From positions 120,368,228-120,432,227 of the forward strand of contig NC_080680.1 in assembly GCF_030445035.2 (NCBI RefSeq): DNA of 64,000 nt, read 5' to 3'. Below are positions 47,430 through 59,818 of this stretch, one piece after another. This DNA is from Dasypus novemcinctus. Its lineage: Eukaryota > Chordata > Mammalia > Cingulata > Dasypodidae. Positions within the stretch are counted from its first letter, which is position 1. Each line of letters opens with the position of its first letter. Under the pieces are notes generated by a model, which was given only the letters and a program-made list of their open reading frames with translations, did no database searches and was not told where the DNA came from. The position numbers and the translations under genes are program-made.

Positions 47430-48225
47430 AAATTTATCTTCAAAATCATCCTATTGAACCATCAGACGTGTGTAAAATTCAAATGCTTATACAACATATA
47501 AAAAAGAAAGGCACAATAAATAACCAAACGAGAAAAGTCGCACAAAAATACAGTTTCTCATTGCAAATTTGTTTCCTAAAGAGTTCATATTTTGCAATGT
47601 TTACAAGTGTCAGGGTGCTGCTGAGTTGGAGCATGTATGAATTCATTTTTTTGGAATGCAAATTTGCCTCTGATTTTCTATTACATCAGTAGAGTGTATT
47701 CATCCCACTAACTCATTCCAAGGAGCATAAGGGGAATTTGGGATAGGTAATTCAGGAAGGAGAAGCAAACATTATCAGTCTACTGTCCTCCCTCGATACA
47801 GTATAGAGCTCACCAATGAGCAACAGCCTATATTACATCTAATACTTCTGAATGGGCTCAGCCAGTTGAACATGGTCCTTCTGCAAACTCCTTATGGGAA
47901 TGAAAGACTGGTAACAAAATCGCTAACTTCTCCATCACTATCCATTATTGTGAGCACTTACATTTCATGACACTTGAAGTTCAAAGAGTGTTTCTATTTT
48001 CCTAGTTACGTGCACTTATAAAAACCCCTACCAATATCTTGCCTAAGGGAGTGTTATATAAGGAGCAGATGGTGACATAAGTCTCATAAGTCTTTTTTTT
48101 TCCACAACTGGTCTCATAAATCTTTAATCCAAATTGAATCATCCCTGAGGATTAACAGTCCTACAACTGTTATACCACCAGTTTGTGAAAAGTGATCTGT
48201 CAAACTTGGCCTTGGATCCCTACCA
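47430..48225. other. Intergenic DNA, nothing recognised
   Basis: No gene or named repeat. Confidence 0.4.
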
Positions 48226-48230
48226 AATCT

Positions 48231-48595
48231 TTCTTTTTTTGGCTTTTTAAAAAGATTTATTTTATTTATTTATTTCTCCCACCCCTTGTTATTTTTTTTG
48301 TGTGTCACAGTCTGCTCTCCATGTCCGTTTGTTGTGTGCTCATCTTTATTTTTTTGGAGGCATGGGAACTGAACCTAGGACCTCCCTTGTAGGAGAGAGC
48401 CGCCCAATCACTTGTCTCTCTCATGTTTTCTCTTTGTGCCTCTTTGTTGTATCATCTTGTGTCAGCTATCCACACTAGCCTGTCACATCAGCTCACTGTT
48501 CTGCTCGTCTTCTTTAGGAGACACTGGGAACCAAACCCAGGACCTCCCATGTAGTAGTCAGGCACCCAACTGCTTGAGCCACATCTGCTGTCCCC
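48231..48595 (-). repeat. Dimer-like tRNA-derived SINE
   Basis: Two reverse tRNA-like units (GAACCTAGGACCTCC near 48372 and AACCAAACCCAGGACCTCCC near 48530) in a SINE with a poly-T start. CCCTACCA occurs on both sides. Related to the unit at 34757. Confidence 0.65.
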
Positions 48596-48599
48596 TACC

Positions 48600-50430
48600 A
48601 GAGGGCACTCTCTGTCTTGTCAATTTCTGAAAGAAGGTGATTCTGTTTAACCTATGTTTCAGGGTTATAGGAGAGTTACTGATGATATGGCTCCTTCTTT
48701 TGCTCTGAGACACCATTCAAAAGCACATACCATGGACTGGCCAAGTGGCCTCCTTCTCTTTTATTTTTGCCATAGGTTTGTTTATATAAAAACCACATAT
48801 TTCTCTTTGGAGAACTGCTTATTATTGGAAGTTTCAATATAATCTAATCCCTTGCATTTACCTTGATGTAAATGGTAATATTTTTTTGAATTTCTGACAA
48901 GTAGAAACAATAAATTAACACATTCAATTGGAGCTCTATGAAAAACAAGGAGACGAATATCAAGTATTAAATAGTCAGCTGAGTACTGAGACCTCCAAAC
49001 AAAATTCTAACTCCAAGATAGATTCTGTCTCAAAGATTGTGTATGCAACCTACCTTCTTGCATCTCTCTTTCTTCTTACATTTAACTATATAACCCCGAC
49101 CTTCTGAATTAATTACCCTCTTCTTTAGTGTTTTCTCAGGGTAAGAACAATTACATTGTAAAATTAGTAGGTCTGGGTCAAATCTATAGAGTTATATCAA
49201 AACCTGGATCTAACAAGTTAAATACTATAATTAAGGATTTTCCTAAATCTCAGGAAGACAGAAATTTTCTGTAGAATTTAGAATTTTTAAAGATACACAT
49301 TGTCTGAGATTACAGATGTGTATTGTTGTTAGTTCCTCAACTGGAGAAATGGAAAGAGAAGATTTAAATAACCCAAACATATAATTTTTAAAATATTGGC
49401 TTGGGAGTGCAAGAAAAATACAGCATTTCAGACACTTTTTTTTTTAAAGAGAGATCAGCAAAGAATCAAAATTGTAAACAAAATGAAGATAAAAAATCAA
49501 AATTATAAACAAAATAAAGGTAAAGATAAAAAATAGGCACCAAAAAGTATTCTGGGATAGAATCAATGGCTAAAATAAAGGGAGAATTTTCCTCTTTCTC
49601 TCTCTTTCTCTTTCACTTTTGATTGTGATTATATATATACAACTCAAAATTTCCCATTTTAACCATTTTTTGTCTTCTCTTTTTGCAAGTTGACTCAAAC
49701 TTAACTATGGGATTTAGTAAAATAAAACAAACAAAGGTGAAACATCTAATGAAGAAAATGTTCAGTATGCTACTCAACATTTTCAGGGTGTCTTCAAAAT
49801 AATCCAGCTAAGAATTAATACTGCTTATAGATCTCTAGAATGTCAACTGGGCCCTGAAATTTAAAAAATCAAAATCAAAAACAAAAACAACAATGAAAGG
49901 TCTTCTGTTTCTCTAAGAATTAAAAGCCTACAGATAATGAAGGTGACTTGACACTGCAAAGAGAAGAGCCACTGAAAGAACCAGTATCCCATATTGACTG
50001 AGAAATAGAACAGTTACCCTAAAATATTCAACCATGTTGCTCCAAGGGACAAATTGGCCTTCAATTCCTTGTTCTTCTGTTAACTCCCCAACAGGAGTTG
50101 GAGTAGGAGAATCTGTGATTTTGTTCCTGACTTTTGGCTGACATAAGTTCCTAGCCCAAGCGGTTATAGATAATAGAATAGCACTGGATTTTCTTTTGGC
50201 CAAGCAGGAGGGAATCTGTGACATTGCTAACACTTCAAAGAGTAACTGGATGAACACTGCAAGTGAGGTGGAACATTTTATATCTAAATTAAAAGGAAAG
50301 GAAGGCAGCCTGGCTATCTATAGTAGACTCATAGTAGACTCATGGTGTCATTGGGGCTTGTTTTCTTGATAAGGTCCATGAAATCTTGAGTCTTGGTTAT
50401 AAAATTACGTTTCCCAGACCTTTCTTATAA
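48600..50430. other. AT-rich intergenic DNA, nothing recognised
   Basis: No gene or named repeat. An imperfect repeat, AATTGTAAACAAAATGAAG and AATTATAAACAAAATAAAG, lies near 49470-49520, and TC-rich microsatellite sequence lies near 49590. Confidence 0.4.
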
Positions 50431-50434
50431 TACA

Positions 50435-50700
50435 GTCCATCCTCATTAATCATGGATTCTGCATCTGAAGTTTTTTTTTCTCACTGAAATCTATTTGTAA
50501 CCTCCAAATCAGTAGTTGCAGCACCTTCATAGACATTTACAGGCAAATACAGAAGGGTGGAAAATTTGAGTCACCAGTGTGAGTGCTCCCATCTGAAGTC
50601 AACCGATGTTCCAGCTCTCCAAGTGTAAACAAGTGTCCTTTTCATGTTATATTTAGTACCACTTTTTTTTTTTTCAATCCTTTTTGGTGATTTCTCTGTG
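50435..50700 (-). repeat. Old DNA-transposon-like repeat
   Basis: CAGTCCATCCTCATTAATCATGG, ATCTATTTGTAACCTCCAAATC and AAAATTTGAGTC recall a widespread ancient mammalian DNA transposon. The family is uncertain. Confidence 0.35.
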
Positions 50701-50712
50701 GAAAATGGCTCC

Positions 50713-51847
50713 TGTATTAGTCAGCCAAAGGGGTGCTGATACAAAATACCAGAAATTGGTTGGTTTTTATAAAGGGTATTTATTTGGGGTAGGAGCTTAC
50801 AGATACCAGGCATAAGTTACTTCAATCACCAGGTCTATTTTCACTTGTTGGAGCAAGATGGCTGCTGACAGCTGTGAGGGTTCAGGCTTCCTGGATTTCT
50901 TCCTTCCAGGGTCTTGCTTCTCTCTGGGGTCAAGCTTCCTTTCTTCCTGGGACTGTCTTCTCTTTCCTCTGTGAGCTTACTTCCCAGTGCTCCAGCTTAA
51001 GTTTTCAGCATCAAACTCCAACATCATAACTCCAACATCAGAATCCCTCAAATCTGTTCTCTGCTATGCCTTTTATCTGTGAGTCCCCACCCTTTGGTGG
51101 ACCCCTGGACATGATTGAGTTATCAACGCCCTAATGATAACTCAATCATGCCCAGGTACAGATCAGATTTCAAACATGATCCAATATCTGTTTTTGGAAT
51201 TCATAACCATATCAAACTGCCAAAGGTGCAGATGCAAAATACCAGAAATCTGCTGGTTTTTATAAAGGGATAGAAGCTTATTATTATTTGGGATAGACGC
51301 TTACAAAGTCAAAAGGTGATAAAGAGTAAATTACTTCTCTCACCAAAGTCTGTTGCCACGTCCTGGAGCAAGATGGCTGCCTGTCTCTTCAAGAGTCAGC
51401 CTTCCTCTTCAGGCTCCATGGTCCCAATTTCTTCTGGTCTCAGCTGTAGACTGGTATAAGGTTCATCTCTCTCCCTGGGGCTCATCTCTTTCTGGACGCA
51501 GCTGCTCTGCTCTCTTCACAAGGTCAGCTATAGACTATCAGGCTCATTCTCTTCCCAGGGCTTCTGTTATGTTTAATGGAGCCTTCTCTCTTTCCTCACG
51601 TATCTGCTTCTCTGTATATTTACTTCCCGGGGCTCCAGCATCAAAAACTCAAACTCTCTCCTCTGTCATGTTTTCTCTGTCCTACTGATGTGGCCGAATC
51701 AAAGCTCTAATTTTAATTTAATCAAGTAAAAGTGAAACAATCAAACTTTATACAATCAAAGGGGAGCATGCCCAGAAGAACAGACCAGTTTACAAACATA
51801 ATCGAATATCTATTTTTGGAATTCATAAACAATGCCAAACTGCTACA
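50713..51847 (-). repeat. Two head-to-tail LTRs of the ERVL-like family
   Basis: TGTATTAGTCAGCC (50713) to CATATCAAACTGC (about 51220), followed directly by a second copy beginning inside the same start sequence (CCAAAGGTGCAGATGC) and ending CCAAACTGCTACA at 51847. GCTCC (50708-50712) and GTTCC (51848-51852) may be the outer 5-bp duplication with one change. Same family as 33301 and 40102, reversed. Confidence 0.75.
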
Positions 51848-52034
51848 GTTCCCAAGCATAATGCTGAAGTGCTGTCTAGTGTTCCCAAGCTCAGAAGGCT
51901 GTGATGTACGTTACATAACGTCAATGTTAATGAAGAAACAATACATAATAAACCAGATATCTTTAAACAGAAACACACATAAAACAAGGCTATATATTGG
52001 TCAATTGACAAAAATGTTGTGACCAGAAGCACCC

Positions 52035-52300
52035 AGGAACTTAACCCTGTATTCCCCCTGTGAAAGTTAAACTCATGTGTCAACTTAGCCAGGTTTTGGT
52101 GTCTAGTTGTTTGGTCAAGCATGCATTGACATCGTTGTTACTGTGAAGAAATTTCATGGACTTAGATAATCAGTTAGTTCATCACATCTATGGCTAATTA
52201 CACATACAATCAATTGAGGAGATGCCTTCCAACAACATTGATTTAATGACTTTAAAACTAAAACTAAACGTAATAGCTACTTGTTACTTTAGCTATAAAA
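52035..52300 (+). repeat. Fragment related to the LTR at 52733
   Basis: Shares TGTCAACTT(A/G)GCCAGGT, TAGTTGTTTGGTCA, TTACTGTGAAGA and CAATCAA(T/C)TGAGGAGAT with 52745-52905. Confidence 0.6.
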
Positions 52301-52690
52301 TGATGAGTCATTTCCCAGGAATATATGCACTCTTTTAACTATCAGTCCCCTCTTTCAGTCCTCACTGAGCTCAAACTGCAGTAGAGTACATCAAGGATTG
52401 AGGCGTCATCACTGCTGTCTATTCTCTTTGAAGATGAGGCTTTGTTTGTGGATAGAAGATTTTCAGTCAATAAGGATGATTTCATCTTATTTCTGGTCTT
52501 GAATCACTTGTCAAATCATATATTAAGGCAGTGGTTGCATATAAGACTCTGAACAACACACATCAAGCAACTTTGAGACAAGGAAGTCCAACTGAGGTAT
52601 AGTTGATTCTCATTCACCTAGTCAGGGTCTATAAAGTCACAGTAAATGCTGAATGAGCAAATGCTGAACTAGTGCTCTTGGTGGGTGTAT
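52301..52690. other. Intergenic DNA, little recognised
   Basis: AGTTGATTCTCATT followed by TAAATGCTGAATGAGC near 52610 may be another scrap of the DNA transposon seen at 50435. Confidence 0.3.
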
Positions 52691-52732
52691 TAGTCAGGGA
52701 TCTCTAGGGAACCAAAACCCCCAGTAGACATC

Positions 52733-53182
52733 TGTGATGGTTGGGTGAATGTGTCAACTTGGCCAGGTAATGGTGCCCAGTTGTTTGGTCAGTCAAGCAC
52801 TGGCCTAATTGTTACTGTGAAGACATTTCATTGACTTAAACCATTAGTAGGTTGATTGCAAACTACTATGACTGATTACATCTACAATCAACTGAGGAGA
52901 TTGCCTTCAGCAATGAGAGAAGTCTCATCAAGTCAATTGAAGGCCTTAAAAGCAGAAGTAATTTCAACAGTCAGAAGAGAGAATTTCCAACTCTACTTCA
53001 GTCAGCCAGTTCCTTCCAGGGAATTCATCAAGGACCTTCATTGGAGTTCCTGGCCTGCAAACTGCCCTAGAAATTTGGATGTGCCCATCCCCATAGTCAC
53101 ATGAGACAATTTTATAAAATCTCATGATATTTACAGATATCTCCTATTGGTTCTGTTCCTCTAGAGAATCCTGATTAATACA
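52733..53182 (+). repeat. Solo LTR-like element
   Basis: TGTGATGGTTGGGTG to CCTGATTAATACA with near 5-bp duplication ACATC (52728-52732) and ATATC (53183-53187). It is inserted in an older repeat starting GTATTAGTCAGGGATCTC. Confidence 0.6.
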
Positions 53183-53189
53183 ATATCTG

Positions 53190-53660
53190 TATATTCAGGA
53201 CCTCAGAAGTATCATCTTGAACATGTTTTCTTGCTCTGTGGTTCTGAGGATAGAATTGGTAGTGGGAAAACCCAAGAGCTTCAGAGAAGAATCTGGTCAG
53301 CTAGATTGCTATGGAACCTCAGGCCCCAGGTTTTCTGCTATTACCAGAGATTGTGAGTCTCTGGACATTCTTTTCCATTTGCTAGAGTAAAACTGTGAGA
53401 CTGCTAAGAGAGGGAAGACCTGGGTTTGGGCTGGGGCTAGTTAGTAGGACACTCAGGACTCTTCCCTGTAGAGAAACAGCATCAACGCAAGGACAAAAAT
53501 AAAGAACCAAAATGGCACCAGGCAAATAAGTAGCTTATTTAACTGAGAAGCACGATGGTAAACATCAGTCATAGACTTATCCATGAGCACAAGTGATAAT
53601 TGAGCTTAGTGTCTTATGGTTTCTCAGCTCTGCTGCTTTAACCTGACTTTGAAGGGCACA
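53190..53660. other. Intergenic DNA, nothing recognised
   Basis: No gene or named repeat. Confidence 0.4.
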
Positions 53661-53664
53661 GGCT

Positions 53665-54385
53665 TGGCCAGCTGTAAGACTAAAAAATGCATTAGGCAAA
53701 TGGTTAGACATGAGCTTTATTGGGACTTACAAACAGGAGAGCCTTTGATGGTGGCTGGTCAAAGAATGGTTAATGCTCTGCAAAGAAGAGGAAAGGACGG
53801 GGAAAATAAGGGATCTCAGACAAAGACATTCCATAGGGTATGAGAACAGAGTTTCTGTAAAAGTTACATGAGGTGCACAAATGGGGTGTTTGGTGATGTT
53901 ATTACAGGAAGGGAGTACACAGCTTGAGGGGATTAAAGTCTGTAGGATCATTTTTACATTCTTTACTTCTGGGAGGTCTGTTACCTTTTAACTTGTAAGG
54001 ATCCAGGTTACACGGGGCAGCTGTGTGCTTTAGGCTGTTCCATTTAAGGGGCGGGGTGGGGCACCCTGGTCCCTGGGTTCGCATACCTCCTTTCCCCTGT
54101 GTTGTGGCCATTCTCAAGAGGGCCACTCTTTTTCTTCATGGTGGCAGAAAGGCTGCTAGCAGCTTCACGTTTACATCCTAGATACCAAACAACCTCAACA
54201 GAAAGCTTTATCGTAGTTCCAAAGTTCCCCATTTGGCTTCTGAGTGTCCTCATTTGAGTTGTTCCCAAGTAAATCTCAAGGAAAAAGAGTGGGGAAGAAA
54301 TATTTCTCCAAGGGAAATTTGCATGCTGTCACCAAAAGAATGGCAAGTGGATTCTGGGAAGGCAGAATCCCACCCTCTGTTATAA
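53665..54385 (-). repeat. Probable antisense class I LTR
   Basis: On the minus strand GTCCCAATAAAGCTCATG (near 53715) followed by TTTTTTAGTCTTACAG at the left end looks like a polyadenylation signal and LTR end. The far end is not defined. Confidence 0.4.
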
Positions 54386-54659
54386 GGATGCAGCAGTGTC
54401 TCAAAGAACTCAGGTACAGCTAGAATTAGCTAGAATTGGAAATTTGAAATGGCTAGAATTGGAAATTTGAAAGCCACCAGAACTCTCTCTTTGACTTTCA
54501 TCTTTGTGCCTGCTTTACTTATGTTGTCCATCTCTCGCTTCTTTTCTCCTGTCCCACCCCATCCTACCTTGAAGATTGGCTTCTCTGAATATCTGGACAC
54601 AGCTTCTGAATTTTAAGGATCCAGCCATCAGCCAAGAGTCCATGGCCAGCACTATGGTG

Positions 54660-54795
54660 AGATAAGGCAAGGTCTTTGGATGCAAAATTTAAGGAGGCTC
54701 TCAATCTCAGGGTCAACCCTGTGCTTGTATAAGTCTGAGTGAGGGCCTCCTTAAATTTTGCATCCTGGGAGCCTTTCTTGCCTCACCCTAGTCCT
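54660..54795. repeat. Short foldback repeat
   Basis: GGATGCAAAATTTAAGGAGGC (54677-54697) and its exact complement GCCTCCTTAAATTTTGCATCC (54747-54767) form 21-bp arms around about 50 bases, with further imperfect pairing outside (AAGGCAAGG; CTTGCCTCA). It looks like an ancient MITE-type element. Confidence 0.65.
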
Positions 54796-54799
54796 AGCA

Positions 54800-55588
54800 C
54801 TGACAGAGTGACTAGTGATCTCTTGGTGAGTCCCAATTCTAAAGTGGCAAGGGGGAACATCTCTGGCACATCTGGAATCAGATGCCCCACCCTGATCCAA
54901 TCAGCCAAGACCCCAGGGTTGAGGTCACATGTGCAGACATAGCTGCTGAGGGCCCATCTCTGGACTTTGGGAGGCAGTTCCCAAGGTAAATGGGAATCAT
55001 GATTTAGGAAGAATGTCCCAGAGTTTCTATTATAAAAGCATTATATAGAATATTAATTTTTATTACATTTTTTGAGTATTTTTTTATTTGAGAAATTGTG
55101 AGCTAACAAAACAATCATGCATACCATACAGAATTCCCATACATCACCCCCCCCACCACCACCACCACCTTGCATTGTTGTAGCACTCTGGCTGATCGAT
55201 GATCATTGGGTTCTTTGGCTTTCCTATCACCTGGCAGTGTCTTCTTTTCTGTGTTCTGTTGACTTTCAGTTCTGGCTCCTCCCTGTGGCTTCTTTCTCTA
55301 AGACCTCTGGTACTAAGATTAAGACCCACCCTGATTCAGTTGGGTACACCTTAACTAAAAATAACATCTTCAAAAGTTTCTGTTTATATTGGGTTCTTAC
55401 CCACAGGAATGGATTAAGGTTAAGAACATTCTGTCCCTGCTGCACGCAGGGTACATACCTTAATCTGCCACAGTAGTCTATCTCGAGAACACACAAGTAA
55501 AGGCTCATGATGTTTGAATTAATGCCACCTTCTTCTATCAAGAACTGTCCCAATACTGTGGGAAATATTTGCAATCATTCCTTTTACT
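54800..55588. repeat. Intergenic DNA with an LTR-like piece
   Basis: The part 55190-55500 shares AAGATTAAGACCCACCCTGATTC wording with the repeat at 42405. A C-rich/CCA microsatellite lies at 55146-55170. Nothing else was seen. Confidence 0.4.
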
Positions 55589-55661
55589 CAAAATGATTCT
55601 ATTTTTTTTTTAATTTTTTTATTTTTTATTGACTTAGTAATAATATTACATTAAAAATATA

Positions 55662-58600
55662 CAACCCAAATGCCCATCAACAGACGAGTGGATCAATAAA
55701 ATGTGGTATATACACACAATGGAATACTACTCGGCTGTAAGAACAAACACACTACAAACACATGTGATAACATGGATGAATCTTGAGAACCTTATGTTGA
55801 GTGAAGCAACCCAGACATTGAAGGACAAATACTACATGACCTCAATGATATGAAATAAACAAGCTGCCCTAGACAGCAAGAGACTGAACGATAGGCTTGC
55901 AGGAAATCGGAGGGTGGAGGAAGGATATGAGCCGATGTCTGCAGGGGTGGAATTTAAGACGAGATGGTGGTAAGTATGAACACAAAGAAGAGATAAAAGG
56001 GGGGCAAGGGGTTGCCTTTGCTTGGGGCTTTGCGGGTTTGAGGGTGGCTGGGGAGGGACGGGTGGGTAACGTTGCCCAAAAGTGGGGGGAGGGAGGGGTA
56101 GCATACGAACCAGGAGAGGGTCAGGTGTTGGTGGAGAGTAAAATGCCGAGAAAATCATATCAAAATATAATAAAGAGGGTTACCTGTTTAGAATGCTCGG
56201 AGGGGAGGGTCTGATGCAGGACGGGCTCCTGGGGAATGTCTAAATGCTCATTCTGCCAGAGTGGGTGACACCATGGGGTAGAAACCCAAGTAGTGAGAGT
56301 GGGGGTGGACCCACATCCTGGGGAGGACTAATGCCATCCAATAGAGGGAACTGTATCCCTCGAGAGAAAGGGTGGCTCCCAGGGCATTGGGGCAGTTGAG
56401 CAAGTTAGGCCCTGAACAATATTCCATCTATCTCTGGAAGTGGCTCCTCAGGAAACGGAGGTTGGCTATCACTGAGGGCACCAAGGTGGAAGGGAAAATG
56501 GACGTTAAATGTGTGGAACCAAAGTAAATGGGGGGTAAGAGAGGAGTTTCTTGAGAGTACACAAGGATGGATATAAAACATGTAATATTACACCATAACA
56601 TATAGGAGATGACAGACTGATAATGTAAACCATAATGTAAAACATAGGATAACTAAAAATGTAAAGAACTGTGTATCCTAAAGTATGCACCATAATGTAA
56701 ACACAGATGTCACCTTGTTAGAAAGCTAATGTCTCAGACTCTGTACATCACTTTAAGTAAATATGATATGAATAGGGCGTAAGAGTATCACTGTGGAAGG
56801 GAAAAGGTTTTCTGGTGGATGTGTGGGAGTGCTGTATATTATATATATACATTGCTGTGGTCTAGCACTCCTGTGAAGAAAAGCTGAATAATTAGGGGGG
56901 GGGGGGGGGAAAGAAAAAAATAGGATGTGGAATTTTTTCAAGTCAACATTCTTTATCTAAGTTCTTTATCTAACTTTATCCAAGTTCTTTATCTATCCTT
57001 TAAACTCATCGCTATATGCCATTCCCTAGTAAGGGACCATGACATTATATTGGGCTTCAAATTTCGGGGAGTTCTGGATCACAGAGTGTTTCAACAATGG
57101 CAATGGAGGGATACTGGTATGGGATACCAATGACAGATGATATATGACTGACAGGGAGCTGTACAGAACATATGTCCAGGGTGCATGGTAATGTTTGGAT
57201 ATACTCATAGTGGCAACAATTAAAAACCACAGTAGGGGGGGTACTGGGTTCCCGGCCAGTGGTGCTCTGTCGTGGTCCCTAGGGGAGCAGCGACAGTCTC
57301 CCAGGTACAGTGGTGGGGACCGGGAGGGAGTGAGGGTTCAACAGTGAGCCCCTGATACTAATGACTATGCTTGTGAGCTGATAAACCCAAAATAATAACA
57401 AGGCCTAGAGCAACTTTGTGCCTGGGAATTTCCTTCTGTCAGCCTTCATGTTACTCAAATGTGGCCAGTCTCGAAGCCAAACTCAGCATGTAAATGCAAT
57501 GCCTTCCCCCCAGCGTGGGACATGACACCCGGGGATGAGCCTCCCTGGCAACGAGGGACCACTATCAACTACCAACTGATGATGCAACTGGAAAATGACC
57601 TTATACGGAAGGTTCAATGCGGATCAGCAGAATATCCATGTCTACATAAAATACCATGACTTTAAAATGCTGTTTGACCTAAAGTAAGGGGGAAATGGAA
57701 AGGAGAAATGAGTTTATATGGCTACGAGTTTCTAAAAAAGAGTCTGGAGGCTGGCAGAAGGTTTGCCCTCATGCACAACTGAGCAGAGTCAGAGAGACAG
57801 ATAAAGCAGATACAACCCCCAGATATTGGTTCCTTTGAGGGCTAAAGAGACCCATGGGAGTTATGGTCACGGCCGATGGGGTTAACTACCAGGGCAGATG
57901 GCCCCTCTTTGGAAATGGTGTTTATGTGTGATGAATCTGGACTCAGATGGGATCTCCCTTCATAAGACTTTCATGCTAATGTGCTGGAGGTGCAGTTAAT
58001 GTTGGGGTTTAAGATATATTTAGGGGATTTGAATCTCTGGACTGACAATGTGATAGCCAGATCCTGAGCCTCAACAGACTCCAGCACCTACAATCTGATT
58101 TATTGGACTTACCACACTCAGCTAAGATGGAGGTGAAGAAGGACAACCACCACACCATGGAGCCTAGAGTGATTACAACTGAAAATGGGAGGATTGCATC
58201 CAGCATCCAGGTGGAATCTGAGCCTCCTCTTGACATAAAGGTGCAATGGACACAACTAATCCAGTGTCCACATAGAAGAGGTGGCATTGGATTGGGAAAA
58301 GTGGACATAATGGACAAAGGGTATGGGGAAAGGCAGGAAGAGATGAGAGGTGGAGGCATCTTCGGGACATGGAGCTGCCCTGGATGGTGCTTCAGAGGTA
58401 ATCACCGGACATTGTAAATCCTCACAGGGCCTACATGATGGAATAGAGGAGAGTATGGGCCATGATGTGAACCAATGTATATGAGGTGCAGAGGTGCCCA
58501 AAGATGTACTTACCAAATCCAATGGATGTGTCATGATGATGGGAACGAGTGTTGTTGGGGGGGGGGGAGAGGGGGGGTGGGGGGGTGGGGTTGAATGGGA

Positions 58601-58679
58601 CCTCACATATATATTTTTAATGTAATATTATTACAAAGTCAATAAAAAATAAAAAAATTAAAAAAAAATAAAATAAAAT
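55662..58679 (+). mobile_element. Young LINE-1 (inner), nested in opposite orientation
   Basis: A 5'-truncated LINE-1 starting in the last part of ORF2 (CAACCCAAATGCCCATCAAC; reading ends near 55858) with a 3' UTR of about 2.8 kb and an A-rich tail at 58635-58679. AAAAATATA on both sides (55653-55661 and 58680-58688) looks like its target duplication within the outer element. The G-rich tract at 58555-58591 is the kind of G-run seen in LINE-1 3' UTRs. Confidence 0.85.
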
Positions 58680-59803
58680 AAAAATATATATGTGAGGTCC
58701 CATTCAACCCCACCCCCCCACCCCCCCATCTCCCCCCCCCCCAACAACACTCGTTCCCATCATCATGACACATCCATTGGATTTGGTAAGTACATCTTTG
58801 GGCACCTCTGCACCTCATATACATTGGTTCACATCATGGCCCATACTCTCCTCTATTCCTTCAAGTGGGCCCTGTGAGGATTTACAATGTCCGGTGATTA
58901 CCTCTGAAGCACCATCCAGGGCAGCTCCATGTCCCGAAGACGCCTCCACCTCTCATCTCTTCCTGCCTTTCCCCATACCCTTTGTCCATTATGTCCACTT
59001 TTCCCAATCCAATGCCACCTCTTCTATGTGGACATTGGATTGGTTGTGTCCATTGCACCTCTATGTCAAGAGGAGGCTCAGATTCCACCTGGATGCTGGA
59101 TGCAATCCTCCCATTTTCAGTTGTAATCACTCTAGGCTCCATGGTATGGTGGTTGTCCTTCTTCAACTCCATCTTAGCTGAGTGTGGTAAGTCCAATAAA
59201 TCAGATTGTAGGTGCTGGAGTCTGTTGAGGCTCAGGATCTGGCTATCACATTGTCAGTCCAGAGATTCAAATCCCCTAAATATATCTTAAACCCCAACAT
59301 TAACTGCACCTCCAGCACATTAGCATGAAAGTCTTATGAAGGGAGATCCCATCTGAGTCCAGATTCATCACACATAAACACCATTTCCAAAGAGGGGCCA
59401 TCTGCCCTGGTAGTTAACCCCATCGGCCATGACCATAACTCCCATGGGTCTCTTTAGCCCTCAAAGGAACCAATATCTGGGGGTTGTATCTGCTTTATCT
59501 GTCTCTCTGACTCTGCTCAGTTGTGCATGAGGGCAAACCTTCTGCCAGCCTCCAGACTCTTTTTTAGAAACTCGTAGCCGTATAAACTCATTTCTCCTTT
59601 CCATTTCCCCCTTACTTTAGGTCAAACAGCATTTTAAAGTCATGGTATTTTATGTAGACATGGATATTCTGCTGATCCGCATTGAACCTTCCGTATAAGG
59701 TCATTTTCCAGTTGCATCATCAGTTGGTAGTTGATAGTGGTCCCTCGTTGCCAGGGAGGCTCATCCCCGGGTGTCATGTCCCACGCTGGGGGGAAGGCAT
59801 TGC
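57496..59803. repeat. Palindrome with arms of about 1.1 kb
   Basis: Left arm 57496-58616 and right arm 58684-59803 are reverse complements with only scattered differences. In one 99-codon stretch read from both arms I see three residue differences. The spacer is the A-rich LINE-1 3' terminus. The palindrome results from two members of one LINE-1 subfamily in opposite orientation. Confidence 0.88.
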
Positions 59804-59818
59804 CAAAATGATTCTATT

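Larger units (their letters stand above)
55604..59803 (-). mobile_element. Young LINE-1 3' end (outer), split by another LINE-1
   Basis: The minus-strand LINE-1 consists of 59803 down to about 58689 and, after the nested element, 55661 down to 55604 (poly-T start). The 15-bp duplication CAAAATGATTCTATT (55589-55603 and 59804-59818) frames the whole block, showing that the parts were one insertion. Confidence 0.85.

Noticed and set aside
58009-59290. Pairs of nearly identical 100-codon frames around 58-59 kb
   Set aside because: They are translations of the LINE-1 3' UTR palindrome arms, not a duplicated gene.
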